A DNA stretch of 64,000 nt from Rhipicephalus microplus (GCF_043290135.1 NC_134710.1:199057692-199121691), one strand, 5' to 3'; positions 35,057-48,048 are shown, numbered from the stretch's first letter. The notes: a model not told the origin generated them from the sequence alone. Numbers and translations are program-made.

Positions 35057-36240
35057 TCATGATCGAGTAGTCCTGTGCAATGGCAATTGTTTCAACTGTC
35101 GATGCGCAGCAGGATAAACCAAGGCATATCTAAGCGCCTGGGCTTGAATATTTTGGATTGTGCGTAGGTTCGTTTTGCACGTGTTAGATATAACAGGTAG
35201 GCTATACCGCAGAAATCCAATAAATAATATCTTGTACAGCTGTAACATAGACTCGACCGACATTCCCCAACTTTTCCCGGCAAGAAACCTGAATAAGTGA
35301 CAAATGGCCGTCAGCCGCTTTTTCACGTAGTTTACGTGGGATGTCCAAGACAGGTTTCGGTCGATTACGACTCCTAAGAACCTGTGACTCCGGCTGCATG
35401 ACACCAACTGCCCGTTAATTGATATGCCGTAAGCGGACATTGGTTTTCTGGTGAAAGCCACGACTGCACACTTTCCACTTGAGATTTTGAGCCATTGTTC
35501 GCGTAGGTGGTGCGATGTCACTGATGCTGCCTACTGAAGTCGAGCGCGAAGTTGAAGTCGAGTCACACCTGATGTCCACACACATATGTCATCAGCATAA
35601 ATGGAAAGTCGTACACTGCTTGGTTGCTTGCCAACTAGTCAAATGAGTGTTAGGTTGAACAGCGTCGGGCTTAGCACTCCGCCTTGTGGGACTCCTCGGC
35701 TGCAGTAATACTCGGGCGTTGGGCCATTCTCTGTCTGCACGTGAAATGATCTATTCTGTAGGTAGCTCTGAACCCACGTATATATCCTGCCACCGAGTCC
35801 CACTCCTTCTAGTGCTCTGAGAATGGCTTCGTGGGAGACATTGTCGTATGCCCCTTTAACGTCAATAAACAGAGCAGCAGATAACCGTTTGCAGGCCTTC
35901 TGGTGTTCTACATATGTCACCAAGTCAACTACATTGTCAATTGACGAGAGGCCTCGTCTGAACCCGGATATGGCATCTGGATATATTTCGTAGAACTCTA
36001 AGTACCATTCCAGACGCGTTAAAATCATCCTTTCCATAACTTTTCCCACACAGCTTGCAAGGGCAATCGGGCGGTAAGAGGAAATGTCCAAAGGTGACTT
36101 GCCGGCTTTGAGAAGTGGAATCAGGCGACTTGACTTCCATTCCTGTGGAACCATGCCAGTTGGCCAGGAGCCGTTGTACAGCAGCAAGAGTGCCTTCCGA
36201 GCTTGATCTTCTAGGTGAGAGCGCGGTAACTGATGCCGTC
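35057..36240 (-). pseudogene. LINE ORF2 reverse transcriptase domain
   Basis: The minus strand shows ISSYRPIALASCVGKVMERM near the start, then motif A in AALFIDVKGAYDNVSH. Motif B reads RGVPQGGVLSPTLFN, and motif C reads SIYADDICVW near 35575-35605. An in-frame TGA lies just after LFNLTLI at 35637-35639. A second stop comes about 40 codons later, before the frame 35057-35521 resumes with the thumb region (FTRKPMSAYGISINGQLV, SHRFLGVVIDRNLSWTSH). Catalytic aspartates are therefore all present, but the reading frame is broken. Confidence 0.9.
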
Positions 36241-36315
36241 AGGTCCTGACGCTGAAGAATGTCTACACAAAGCAAGCGCAGCTTTTAGTTCGTCCATTGA
36301 AAATGAAATCTCCAT

Positions 36316-37500
36316 TCAGAGATCACGTGAGGATACAGAAAAGTCGGGCGTCTTCGTCCCAGTTGAATTTGGCCCACAGGCAATCTTTCGACAGAAAGAA
36401 TCTGCGACATCAATCTCTTCGCAGAGTAAGTGAAGTGCCAGGGATTTTAATGGGTAGCGCTGAGTAATGGTTGTACGAAGACCCCGGACAGTTCTCCAGA
36501 TTAGTGACAGAGGCTTTCTGGGATCCAAAAACTCGCAAAAAGATACCCATCGTTCCTTGTCCAACTTGTCCATGTGACGCTGTATTTTCTTTTGTGTGCG
36601 TCTGGCCACTCTCAGATCATCAAGAGACCTCATGCGTCTATAACGTCGTTCTGCACGACGACGAATCGCTTGGAGTTTCTCGAGATCAATGTCCATATCA
36701 GTGCGAGATGAGCTCACCGGAAGCGAACGCGTCGTTGACTGTAGGGCACTCTTTATTGCGTCTTCTAGGTTGAAAGGTGAGGCGTCATCATGGTCTTCCA
36801 TGATTAACTTGTATTTTTGCCAATCGGTGCACTGGGCGGCTCTGGAGGACTTCAGACTTGGAAAGCCGTCAATCTTCAGGTATGTTGGGATGTGGTCACT
36901 ACCCCTTGTTTCCAAATCTGAAAACCAGTGCACTCTGCTGGCGAACGAGCGTGAGACGAAAGTGAGGTCCAGGCAACTGCTATAGGCCGATCCACACAGA
37001 TAAGTAGGCCTGCCGTCATTCACGAGGATAAGTTCACATTCAGAAGCGAAAGACACTAACTGTATACCTCTAGTGTTGACCCTGGAGCTTCCCCATAAGT
37101 AGTGGTGGGCATTGAAATCGCCAGTTATCACCCATGGCAGGAGAGTTGAATTCAAAATTCCGCGCAAGCGCTCACGGTCTAGACAACTTGATGTATTAAG
37201 TAGGCTCCAATGATGGTGAATGTGGTCTTCTTGTTTTTTACTGCTAGGCAAACGGACTGGTTTTCTTCGTCAGGGGGTACAGGGTGATGAACATAAGTTA
37301 AATCGCGCCGTATGAACACAACGACCTTGCTGCGCTCTCCGTGGGTAGAAGACATAAAGCACTCATATCCAGGCAGTCTCATCTGAGCTGACAGGTTCGG
37401 TTCACAAATCACAATTATGAAGAACTGGTTCCTGAATACATATTGCCGGAACTCGTACATACGCGCCCTAAGTCCTCTGGCATTCCACTGAAAGACAGAT
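36316..37500 (-). pseudogene. LINE ORF2 N-terminus: apurinic-like endonuclease
   Basis: It starts with FQWNARGLRARMYEFRQYV near 37490 and continues through IICEPNLSA-like and VVVFIRRDL blocks to 37179. A frameshift near 37195 moves it into the frame 36316-37251. That frame carries the catalytic-core text WVITGDFNAHHYLWGS, LDLTFVS and GSDHIPTYL. The GDFNAH and SDH residues of the endonuclease/exonuclease/phosphatase fold are preserved. The domain nicks target DNA to prime reverse transcription. The segment up to RT is an arginine-rich linker (RRRAERRYRRMRSLDDL). Confidence 0.87.
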
Positions 37501-37548
37501 GCGTTCTTGACCTCCTCTCGAAAGGATTACATGTTGCAGGCCATCGTT

Positions 37549-38470
37549 TTACCTAAGAGCTGCAAGCACCGGACTCAAAGTGTCCAGCACTTGGAGTGCG
37601 CTCTGCGCTGATGGGGTGTTCATGTTGCTTAGGAGCATGCGCATTGCGCTCATAAGGGTCTGCAACATGTTGATGATCTGGCAATCGTCGGTTGTCTTTT
37701 CATCAGCGATTCGTGATGGCATCGAGGTTGGCGGGATTCGATGCACCTCTGAAACAGGCTGTGTTCGTGGAAGTGATGGCCACTCTTAACGAGGTGGGAG
37801 TCTTGACCCTGATTCTGTTTTAGGTGTATCCGTCTTCGCAGAGCTTGACGATGGGGGGCCAGTTCTTCTTGCTTGAGATGACGTGTCTCTATCGGCAGAC
37901 GTCACGTTGCGTGATGATCTTCTGTGGTGATGCCGACGTCACCTGACAGTAGCAGCGGCTTCCCTGTGCATTGAATTGTCGCGCACCATGCGTTTCAGCA
38001 CCGCGCGTTCATTTCGCTCTCGTGGGCAATCTTTAGACGACGCTTTATGAGCGCCATGGCAATTAAAGCACTTGAACGTAGTTGCGTGGCAGGTGTCTTC
38101 TGAATGAAGTTCGGCATATTGCGGGCACACGACATTGCTGGTACACACTCCTTTGACATGTCCAATCTTGAAACATCTGAAGCATTGTAGGGGCTTCGGT
38201 ATGTATGGACGGACCTGGTGGCGAACGTGGCCAACTTTGACGTGTGGGGGAAGACTTTTGATTTTTAACTGGACATAAAAGGTGCGTGCTTCTGGCCTTG
38301 CAGATTTAGCGTTTAACTCCCGTCTTAATCGAAGTTCCTCCTGCATTGCATCCCCCTGCCTACCTTGAATATCAGGCTCTAACGTGTATATCAAGGAGTT
38401 AAGTCATATATGAGAGGCCTGTAGGTACACACTAATGGGCCCCTTTTGTCCACCCTGGAGGTTCAACACC
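37549..38470 (-). pseudogene. LINE ORF1: zinc-knuckle nucleic-acid-binding protein
   Basis: The minus-strand product begins near 38470 with NLQGGQKGPISVYLQ and has one stop before the long frame 37939-38394. RARTFYVQLKIKSLPPHVKVG-like text leads into three knuckles. CFRCFKIGHVKGVC and CFNCHGAHKASSKDC are intact in pattern. The middle one, CPQYAELHSEDTC, has tyrosine where the second cysteine is expected. Gag-like ORF1 proteins of this type bind LINE RNA. A C-terminal part continues in a separate frame (37549-37746) ending ALQVLDTLSPVLAALR. The interruption shows it is a pseudogene. Confidence 0.85.
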
Positions 38471-38770
38471 GGAGCAAATGGTAAGAATAGACTAGAAGGA
38501 TGAGAAAAAACTGCAGCTTATCCAGAGAGTGAATGAATATGAGTGGGCGAAGCACCAAAGATACATAAGTAAACCGTCAATCCTCCGTAAATATTGCCCC
38601 GTGTATCATCATGTAGATACTTCTATCATAAGATGCAGCCGTTTACCCAGCCCTTGGTTCCGCTGCCTTGTCTTCATCGCTTATATTGAAAGCAATCAGA
38701 TTGATTTGAAACAGGAAGAGCACCAACAGCGAACGCAATTTAACGCAAGAGCACGCATCACAGTGCATCA

Positions 38771-38772
38771 TA

Positions 38773-38839
<67 letters not shown>

Positions 38840-38845
38840 GTATAT
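38771..38845. repeat. (TA)n / (TGTA)n microsatellite
   Basis: TA dinucleotides change into ATGT/GTAT tetranucleotides at the right end. Confidence 0.95.
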
Positions 38846-40231
38846 AGGGGCACACATACAAAATGGTTTATTAATGGCAACGTGAGAATCACCACACTTT
38901 ATTTAGGGTGAAAGCGTGGCCTGCTCCAATAAACACTGAATTTGCACCCTCATCCCCCCCACCACTCCAACCAATATTTGCTTCTTCCCATGAGCCTGAA
39001 GAACAAGGAAATCTAGAATATTGTATAGTGAGCTCGCGACTTGAACTTTACTCTTGAGCCAAGAAGGTGTATGAATAAGGTGTACGATAAGTTGTACTAT
39101 AAGGTGTCCCTGTAATGTGTACCAATCGAAATGATACATTTACTGGCGCTACATAAATATAAGGTACCCTAAAGAGCGTTGCCCCTAAAAGCATGCTGTT
39201 CTTACAGAAACAGCCGTGTGTTTACTGCACATCAATATAAGAGACCGTGCACAGTGCCTGATAGTTGATGCTCCGTTCAACGTGGACAAACCCACGTTGA
39301 CTCTTGGTGGTACATGTTTATCCCGACAACTAATGGTCATTATCATTTATCAGGCTCTTGTGGTAGCTGTATACAGCTTTCACAAGTTAACCAAGAACGC
39401 GGAATCAGAAAATGTGTTCCGACGGCCAGATGAACGTCCAAATAAACTTGCTGCTGGGCGAGTTGGTTTTACTTCAAAAGATAAAACTGGCTGCACACTA
39501 CGAACACAAGAAAACAAAACATACAGACGAGCTTGAAGTTGATGGTCGTCCATGTTTTATGTGTCCTTGAGTTATTAGCGTGCAACCATTTTCACTTTTC
39601 GAAAAACGCTTGGGCTAAGGCCGCCATCCCGCATTGAACACCACGGCTGGAGTATAGAGACAAACTCAGTGCGAGTTGTTTCTCCCCTGGTACGGCAGTG
39701 TTTTTTTTTCCTTTTTTTCTCAGGGCAAGCGTAAGTGGGAAGGCTTCGGTGGCAGAGCTATTTTTTGTATGAATGTATGTTGTGAATGGGGCCGAGGTCT
39801 GAACTCAGGTCACCACCTCACGTTCTGTTAGGGCAATAAAAAAATGGCACTTCTACAGAAACGCGCCGAATAGAATTACCATGTAGCAACCACGCGTTCC
39901 AGGTGCTCATTGTTGAAGCCACGGTCAAGACATCCCGTTACGCCTCCCGAAAGACGACACCAGCCCGCCGACCAAGAACAGTGTGCGAGGAAAGTGTGAG
40001 ATATAAAAGACGCATTTTTTAAGATTCTAAATAGCGCCTGTGGTGCAGTGGACAGCCTGCCCAGCATCTGTAGTCATGGGCCGTAAGCTGATGGGTTGGA
40101 CGCCTGTTCAAGAAACTTCGTTTCTTCGTCAGCTGATCTTCTACATTTTCGACGTCATTTTCATGGCAGAAATATACATCTCTAAAGTCTTAGTGGACGC
40201 CGACATGAAACACTTACGTGTTGAAAAAATT
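38846..40231. other. Unassigned stretch with a weak tRNA-like box
   Basis: No gene is recognised. Around 39790-39845, the minus strand reads a GAGTTCAGACCTC B-box-like motif, which may be a decayed member of dispersed repeat A. Otherwise nothing stands out. Confidence 0.35.
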
Positions 40232-40878
40232 GGTCCCAAATCTGCATGTTACACTGCAAACGTCGTCGAAAGACGACAGTCTTGCGTCTGGAGAGAGTGA
40301 ACAAAACGTTTATTTGATGTTCTGCACAAGAAAATTGCTGAAAGGTATTCTGGAAGCGCTGCGTTAGAGTGCCTAGAGCATGTAGCTGAGGCGAACGAGC
40401 GCATCGAGGCACGTTACACCCGAGTGCCATCTGGCAGTTATCTTCGAAAACGAAGGCCTGCGCACCACGAAAAAAGATGCGCGCCTGCCTCGGAGGTGAT
40501 AAGATGTAGAACGCAAAGCGACGGGCAGGTGCTACTACTATGTCGTCGTAGCAAAGCGCTGGAGACACCTTTTTGAGCATCGCGCTACAGTCCTCAGAGT
40601 TACTTGGGGGGCTCCGCTTCTAGTATAAAGGCAGACATACAAAACATCGACTTGTTGTTATGGCGCCTCACATATGCGCAATAACTGTTTATAATTGAAA
40701 ATCACACAACTATGAACGCTAAACCTTGAGCAATAATGGTGGGCGCTGCGGATGGGGTCGGTCGTTTGGTGCCGTTTGAGGTGTCGTTAAGGGTGGACAA
40801 ACAGCCTAATGTACAGACAGACAGACAGACAGACCAAAATTTTTCCGTCGAAGGTCCCCAAGAACGACTATCGTCTTT
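40232..40878. repeat. Dispersed repeat D, copy 2
   Basis: Same orientation and order of blocks as 21800-22609, but about 160 bases shorter. The left AAAGACGACAGTCT and right ACTATCGTCTTT are inverted, as in copy 1. A minus-strand open frame (40182-40580) covers the same segment as in the first copy. It keeps clearly matching stretches such as FVFEDNCQ and SCAEHQINVLFTLSRRKT. A short (CAGA)n run lies at 40816-40833. Confidence 0.65.
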
Positions 40879-41143
40879 ACCCGCAAGCGGTGACCTACGC
40901 TGGTGCGCGTAGACAAATGCCAGCTTTCGCAGCTTTGGGGCAGGTATCCGCTGAGAAGCGATGTTAACACTAGAGAATGATGTTAATGCCTTGAAAAGAT
41001 GAGCATAAGGTTCGTATTTAATATTGGTAAGCGCGCTGCAAAATGTCTTTTTTATATTGCCGCACAGCCGAATATTGTGGTGCGGTACTCATGCGAGAAC
41101 GGAATGATTGAATCGCAGCTTGTTCTACAATGAGAGAGCGAAC

Positions 41144-41428
41144 GTGTATGTATGTATGTATGTATGTATGTATGTATGTATGTATGTATGTATGTATGTA
41201 TGTATGTATGTATGTATGTATGTATGTATGTATGTATGTATGTATGTATGTATGTATGTATGTATGTATGTATGTATGTACGTATGTATGTATGTACGTA
41301 TGTATGTATGAATGTATGTATGTATGTATGTATGTATGTATGTATGTATGTATGTATGTATGTATGTATGTATGTATGTATGTATGTATGTATGTATGTA
41401 TGTATGTGTGTGTGTGTCTGTATGTATG
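41144..41428. repeat. (GTAT)n microsatellite
   Basis: About 70 tetranucleotides with a few GTAC and GAAT interruptions. The MYVC- and YIHT-repeat ORFs on both strands arise from this array and are not genes. Confidence 0.97.
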
Positions 41429-44400
41429 TGCATTGAGCTGCTGCATTAACTCTGTTTATACAAATTATGTTAAGGATTCTATTCCTACACTTGTTGCCTA
41501 CGCTATAGTTTGTTATAAAATATGAATTCATGCTTCCCACAGCAACATCTGGGCTTCGACTACGAAAATGACGAAAGTAAATAAACCACGTAGCCTTCTG
41601 GTGCACTGTAATATGTAAGCTTCTCAGCAACTTTGTCAATAGCCTTAAAATGTAAATGAGCCATTCGGTGGGCGTTTATGACGCAGGAGGCAACGAAGTT
41701 GTTACTGTAGAATTTTCGAAATATAGAGGTCCTTGCCGTAACTTGTAGGCTTGATTTGCACCTTTAAGATTGTGTGACAATCATTTAAAAATACTAGCTC
41801 TTTCATGGCATCCTTGGGTGCGATGAACTTGTTTTTTTTCTCCTATTAGTTGTTCGGAAACGCTCCTGTCTCAGTGGTAGAGAAAAAAGTTTCCCATTGT
41901 TTTGTTTCGTAAGATGTCTCGAGTCACAATGCATATTTTACTGCTTCATGCATGCATCATTTATTGGCAAACGGGTATTCACGCTCAACAGCTGCAGCCA
42001 TCATTCTCATGCCATCTCTTTAGTGATTCCTCGTGTAAACTCATGATGAATCTTTCTGCCACTGGAATACTGGTGCGCATTGAGGCTCCCGAACGCAACG
42101 CGCATGTCTCCTGCAAATACAAAAGGACAAAGTCATACGCATGTTGGCATACGCGTAACTATAACACGCTGCTCACGCTGCCCGTCATATATGCTCATGC
42201 TACACGGCGTTTCTCATTCTGATGCTAGTGCATATTCACGTCTCAATTGGGCAAAAAAAAGATCAGCGGGTAAATGAAGCTAGACTGTTCATATTACCAG
42301 GTATGACTACCTGAAGTTGAACAGGTATTGTGTAAAAGTCAGTAATCACGTTAAATATTCGCTTTCGTATAGAGAAAGAGCCAATTCCGCATAAAACACG
42401 CAGCACAGTCAAAGCGAAACCTTCTGGAGCACTCTTTCTAGAGGCCACTGTAAGTTACCTCGGAGCGACCACTGACTGCAAGCTCTGTTGGAAGATACCT
42501 ACTACACTATCAATCATTGTTATTTCGCGAAGGGGGTATTACCCGCTATGCCCTTATCTAATATTCTGCGAAGCAGTGACGTACCCCTTAAAAGCCAATA
42601 GGGCATTAGAACACATTACTGATGATGATGTTGATAGCTATAAACAGTTATTACTGTCATCTTAGTATTTGGTAAAAAATTACCCCCCTCCTTCCCCACC
42701 ACCATTACACTCGTTCCCCAATTCGCGTTGTGTGGCGCCTGGTTGTTATTTCACTTCTTACCACGCTACATCTGTTAACGTAATTCTTTGCGAGACAGGA
42801 CACATTATACCAACAGGGTCTTCAAACAGCACAGCTGCTCTGACTAGATGAAATAGTGTGGCCTATCGGAAAACTATCATTACCATAAACTGGCTTGATT
42901 CACAGAAATAGAGTGAAAATGCCTGCGAAGCAACGGTGGTGAGCCGAAAGCCCCAAGTATACATACAACAAGAGAATACCAAAAAGCGAATAAGGCAACG
43001 GAAGCTACGAGCAGACCTCCAAGTTATGTAAAGCCTACGCCTACGACAATGTGCCAGCACACGTCTATCAGATGTACGAACGCATCGTTTCAGCGCGTTT
43101 CTTTGTCTAAAGCTTGGCCATCTGTATCTTGCCTGTGACTCGATAATTCTCTGCCCCGACAATCAACGTCAGCATCAGCTAGCTAAAGCCGAGCAGTGAC
43201 CTATAAAGAGCCTCTAAACAACCTGCATCACCTAGATAAGGCCTAAAACCAACTTACAACCAACCAGATCATCTAGTTAAAATTGGCCAGTTTAGTGCAG
43301 TTTAGGCACAATGCAAGCTTCACCAATTCGTTGCGAAAAAGTTTCAGACACCGATGTGGCTCTGTGCACAGTATAACACTCGACTGCCCGGAGAGCGCCG
43401 CACGGTACAACTGCCACTTTATCATATATATTGTTTTCGCATTGTACACAATAGCAGGTACGCACACCGGCGACGGAGACGGAAAACTGTGCAGCGAAAA
43501 TAGGCTGTTGTGATCTCATGAATGCTTTCGCTGTAAAACTGCTTCAACGTTTTGTATTCGTACTTACTTTTTGGCTGGAATATCCCGTAACTCTGTGCCA
43601 AGAGAAAATGATATTCACATTGTACAAGGACCATATGCATGGCACGAGGAATTCACAATACATTTTCGTTTACTTGCAAGTTGTTTTCTGGCTTCAAAAC
43701 CAAGAGCGGATAACGGTGTTCTCATTTCGTTGGACTTCATTATACAAAATGCCATCGTTTATTATTGAATAATAAAAAATACTACTGATAAGACCGCTTC
43801 TGTTCAAGGTGGCGATACAGCTAAATGAGTTTACTTAGGCTGCTTTAAAGCTTCAGTTCCGGCTACTTTTCAAATCTATTCAGTGGCAAGCCTGCATGTA
43901 CATGTTCTTTGAAAAAGGTAGTGAAAAAAGATAGCAACTACGTAAAGGCTCTTAGTCTCAGTACACTGTCGTACCCACATCTATTTTGTCGTTAGTGAAG
44001 CTTAGTTAATTAGTCCTAATTTTTTCCAGGCTGATAGAAGAAAAAGGTGCTGTATATAAAATAACCGCTGATTGCGCTCCTACTCGAAAAAGGTGGAAGC
44101 GCAGTCTTGACTTGCTACTTCAGAGAGATTCTGTTTGAGGGCACTGCTTTCTGGTGCACGCTGCGTTTCATTCTCGTGTAATTTTCCAATTTCGCGGGCT
44201 TTTTTATTAAACTGAACGTGAGCCCGCAATCAGTACGTTGTTGAAAATAGTGAAGTTAAATGTTATTTGAGCATGCGTACATACGCCTCATTTACACTTC
44301 AATAATTGGGTGAGAGTGTGTAGAGTTAGAAATAAAACTAAAACTTCAAGTAAACCTCAGAGAATAAAAATTAGTAGTATAGCCACAACAATCCACCAGA

Positions 44401-45193
44401 AAAATATGGAATTGCTCGGCTTCGCATAACAACGTTTAGTATTCGTACTAGTATTCGTTTAGTATTCCCCCCCCCCCCCCCCACTTTCCTTTAGAACATG
44501 CTGCGTGGTATTTCGGACACCTTCTATAGTATAGTGTTGAAGCAAGTGACACAACGCAAGCCTGCCACATTGCAATCGTCAGAGATTATTGCATTATGGG
44601 CTCACATAAGCGACACTGTCAGAAGAAATAATCATATAAAGAGAGGTCCACTCAGATCGGCCGAAAGCAACTCAGGCTTTTTTTTTACTGTGTGTTGTAA
44701 AGTTTTGTTCAGCGTATAGTGAATCACCGGGGTCTATTCTACTCAAGGAAAAAAACTCGGTGGTGTAATTATTTGCCCAGGTAGAAGAATTCTTATTGGA
44801 GATGAAAAAAAAACATAATAGTGCCCTGAAATTTTAACGCAGGATTATGCATCATTGCCTATAAATGATCTGCCACTGAGCACAATGTGGATGGTTTGAT
44901 TCTCGAGGGCAGCAGCTGAATTTCGATGGCAGAGCAACCAAAGTATGTTTACTACGAGTGTACGTCAAAGCGCCCAAGGTGCTGCTGATGAGGCTGACGT
45001 CCTCTCCAAAATGTCATTCATGACACACTGAGCCCTTTCAGGACTGCAAACCGTGCAATTGATATTTTTTTCAAAATAAAATCCCCCTGTCAGTCACACA
45101 TTTTCACACCTCCATTACTGCATAGCAGTGTAAAAAAGAAAAGCCCCTTATTCCTGCTCAATGTATGAAAGACTGCCTTAACGTTATTTAATG
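41429..45193. other. Mostly unassigned stretch
   Basis: A poly-C run is at 44467-44482. A block near 42440-42500 translates to VSYLGATTDCKLCWKI. It resembles the YLGV-x-x-D-x-x-L-x-W thumb motif of LINE reverse transcriptases and may be a very decayed fragment. Beyond this and the small ORF at 41914-42222, I see no feature. Confidence 0.4.
41914..42222 (+). CDS. Small ORF with signal-peptide-like start, uncertain
   Basis: The 102-codon frame from the ATG at 41914 begins SRVTMHILLLHACIIYWQTG, a hydrophobic stretch that could be a signal peptide, followed by six cysteines in the rest. I recognise no family. No splice sites, promoter or poly-A signal support it, and a frame of this length is not rare by chance. 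It could be a small secreted peptide, a pseudogene or noise. Confidence 0.15.
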   Translation: MSRVTMHILLLHACIIYWQTGIHAQQLQPSFSCHLFSDSSCKLMMNLSATGILVRIEAPERNAHVSCKYKRTKSYACWHTRNYNTLLTLPVIYAHATRRFSF

Positions 45194-45433
45194 ATTGATT
45201 GATTTGTGGGGTTTGACGTCCCAAAACCACCATATGATTATGAGAGACGCCGTAGTGAAGGGCTCCGGAAATTTAGACCACCTGGGGTTCTTTAACGTGC
45301 ACCCAAATCTGAGCACACGGGCTTACAACATTTCCGCCTCCATCAGAAATGCAGCCGCCGCAGCCGGGATTTGATCCCGCGACCTGCGGGTCAGCAGCCG
45401 AGTACCTTAGCCACTAGGCCACCACGGCGGGGT
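45194..45433 (-). mobile_element. Ruka-like SINE, full length with target duplication
   Basis: The copy is complete, from the (ATTG)n tail to the head ending CCACCACGGCGGGG on the plus strand. A and B boxes lie on the minus strand. TTAACGTTATTTAATG (45178-45193) and TTAACGTTAGTTAGTG (45434-45449) form a 16 bp target duplication with two mismatches. This is one of the best-preserved copies and serves as the reference here. Confidence 0.95.
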
Positions 45434-46637
45434 TTAACGTTAGTTAGTGCACGTTTGTGAATAATTAATGTTTAGTCGATAAGGCAATGGCAAAATGATT
45501 GCTGTAAATGAGACTGAAAAATAGTTGGCTCCTGGCATACCTCTCTATGGTAATGAACATAATAAAATGTTTTAGTTCTCATGGCGATGTATTGTACATC
45601 ACTGTACAAGTTTTTTTTTATTACACCAGAAACGCAAACTACTTTTTCATTATCACTTATGCATTTAGCAGTAGCTCTAAAGTTTCATAATCGCAAAAAT
45701 GATGAACAGAGAGATAGTGCACTTCATTAGTTATTTTACAAGAAAGCGCTAATTGGTAGCGAAATGTTTCTTATACTGAAAACAAATAAACTAACGGTAA
45801 TATCAACGTCTCTTTTTAACATCAAAGTGGTTTATTGACGCCACAATGAGACTTAAGGCACTTTCCACATCGTTCCGTCTTCTTAAATTCTGTGATCAAT
45901 TTTCGTGTCTTCAAATTGAGTGACTGCTATCAAAGTAGAAGTAATTTTTGTGCTGTCTTGCTACATTCCGTGTAGTCTATGAAGTATTGTCAAAAACCAA
46001 ACTGAAGTATTCAGACAGTATGTTTTATTACATATGCTGTACTTATGACACGATCGCAGCATGACGGCCTCTTACAACCGCATTTTCCTCAAACCAAATA
46101 AACTCAAAAATATTTATTATGCAAGATATTGCGCCATCGTTTTTGTAGCAAGTTTATAAATACCTGCCAAAGATGCGTTCCTTTATTGAAACAAATATTC
46201 AAAATAAATAGACATGTGCATTACAAAACATTGGTTCGATCTATACCAGAACAACTCCATCAAAAAAATAACTTTTTTCTTTCGTTGCACGCCCGCAAAC
46301 CACATCCAGTTATAATTTGGTCGCAAATTTAAATACAGGCACAAGTGTTGTCATAAATGTTTTTTAAACATTTTTAAACTTCATACAATTACCACTGCCT
46401 AACCACGTGCTGGGATGCTTCTGAGTTAACTCTTCCACGATTCTCAGTTCACACAATTCACGAAATATGCCAGCCAGTGAACAGTGTCGTGAAAAAAGCT
46501 TAGTGATATAGTGAGAATCGTGACGTATAAGTAGTGTAATTTTATTAACGGTCACTAGAATGTACACAATTACAAGCTAATAAAATATTCAATACTTGAT
46601 ATGTATTCTGTCTGAATTGCCACTGCCCGACAGAAAT

Positions 46638-46747
46638 ACTCAGGTTTGGGTGCACGTTAAAGAACCCCAGGTGGTCGAAATTTCCGGAGCCCTCCACTAC
46701 GGCGTCTCTCATAATTATATGTTGGTTTTGGGACGCTAAGCCCCACA

Positions 46748-46778
<31 letters not shown>

Positions 46779-46784
46779 GAATCA
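46638..46784 (+). mobile_element. Ruka-like SINE, 5'-truncated, with target duplication
   Basis: Only the 3' body is present, starting at CTCAGGTTTGGGTGCACG and ending in a (CAAT)n tail. ACTGCCCGACAGAAAT (46622-46637) and ACTGTCCGACAGAAAT (46785-46800) flank it and match at 15 of 16 positions. The head was therefore already missing at insertion. Confidence 0.93.
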
Positions 46785-46800
46785 ACTGTCCGACAGAAAT

Positions 46801-48048
46801 TTGGTCTTGTCTCGTAAACTGCTATTTCTACACTCACGAATTATGTACACGTATTGTATCACACGCAGCTGATGTCTTGGGCAGCTAAGTGGTGCATGAT
46901 TCTTTACGGGACTGATGTGGTGTCAAACTCTAAGTACTCGCAATTTTTTCGGGTCACTTAGGTTTCTGCATAGTTATTACGGCCCCATTTCGCTGACTAT
47001 CAGGCTCTGACTTTCAAGTGCTGGAACAAACCTGGGGTACAAAAAAGCAGAACACAACACGTGCTGCGTTCCTTCTCCTTCCACCTTGTCTCGTGTGATC
47101 TCTTAAAATTGGCTGCTATGCGTTGTGAACAAGTACAAAAAACACCTTTTTGGTTATTTTTTCATTCACGTAATCGTAACTGAGTATCTGTGTGAGAGAA
47201 TACCAGGGAGCGGATAACCACACACTGTCTTCAAAAGAATGCATGGCAACGTTAATCTGACAGACAGAAGCTCTCGATAAACCAGCAGTGACGTGGCATG
47301 AGGGAAGTGAAAGTGGTTTATACTTCTTAAACGTCAAAAAACACAAAGGTATAAGACGCGAGTATTGCTACTAATAAAGCGGCCACTCTATATTCATCCA
47401 TTTTTTTTATAAAATATGTGTTTTTCAGCGTGCGCAAGATGACACCTACTATAGAAACACCTGATTACATCCTATAGGTTGTGAGTTTGTTTTAATTTTT
47501 GCCATTTAAAATTGAAGCGTAAATCATTTTTTTTCGGCTACCGATCTGCGCATTCAGTGATCGAGTATTCGATTTTTTTTTTTTGCTCCAGAGTACAGGA
47601 AAACAATATCCGTTTGAGCTACGGCAGCAGGCACAGCCCAATCCCTCTGCATGCTGAAGCAACTTATACAGAGCACAGCATTTTATTGAGTTATTGTAGT
47701 AGTAGGCAGGTGTTTTGTAGCTGGAGCACGAGGTTCCAGAGCAATCTGTGTGCACAAGGATCTCTTGTTTGGCCCTGAATAGGGTGCTCTATAAGAATAA
47801 AAAAAGAACAAAAATTTTTTTTCTCAGTCATAATAAAACAAGTTCAGTAGGCACATGCCATTTTGGCGCAAGTAATTTTCAAGGTTATGTATCCGCGTGT
47901 CCTTCCCAAGTTAGTGGTGCTAAAATTTTGACCAACTATGAGGGCATAACAATGTTGACGGAATAAAAATACATTAAGATTGCCTCAGGAGAAAGTGCCT
48001 TTCAGTGGTGAAACATGCATATTACGGCTATATTTTAGTAGGCAGGTA
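46801..48048. other. Unassigned stretch
   Basis: No gene or repeat recognised. Homopolymer T runs near 47400 and 47570 are the only local features. Confidence 0.45.

Larger units (their letters stand above)
33686..38480 (-). mobile_element. Nearly full-length I-clade LINE (ORF1, endonuclease, RT, RNase H), inactivated
   Basis: Read on the minus strand, the element contains a zinc-knuckle ORF1, then an apurinic-type endonuclease, reverse transcriptase and RNase H. This is the I-clade arrangement of non-LTR retrotransposons. It ends in a short 3' region with a C-run/A-run tail (33698-33678). All domains are recognisable, but frameshifts and stops break ORF2 at several places and ORF1 at least once. 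The element is the longest coding relic in the window. The 5' limit near 38480 is estimated from the end of ORF1 similarity and may be off by a few hundred bases. Confidence 0.88.

Noticed and set aside
41052..41639. Long ORFs with YIHT or MYVC repeats
   Set aside because: They are translations of the (GTAT)n array in all frames; tetranucleotide repeats without stops always give such ORFs.
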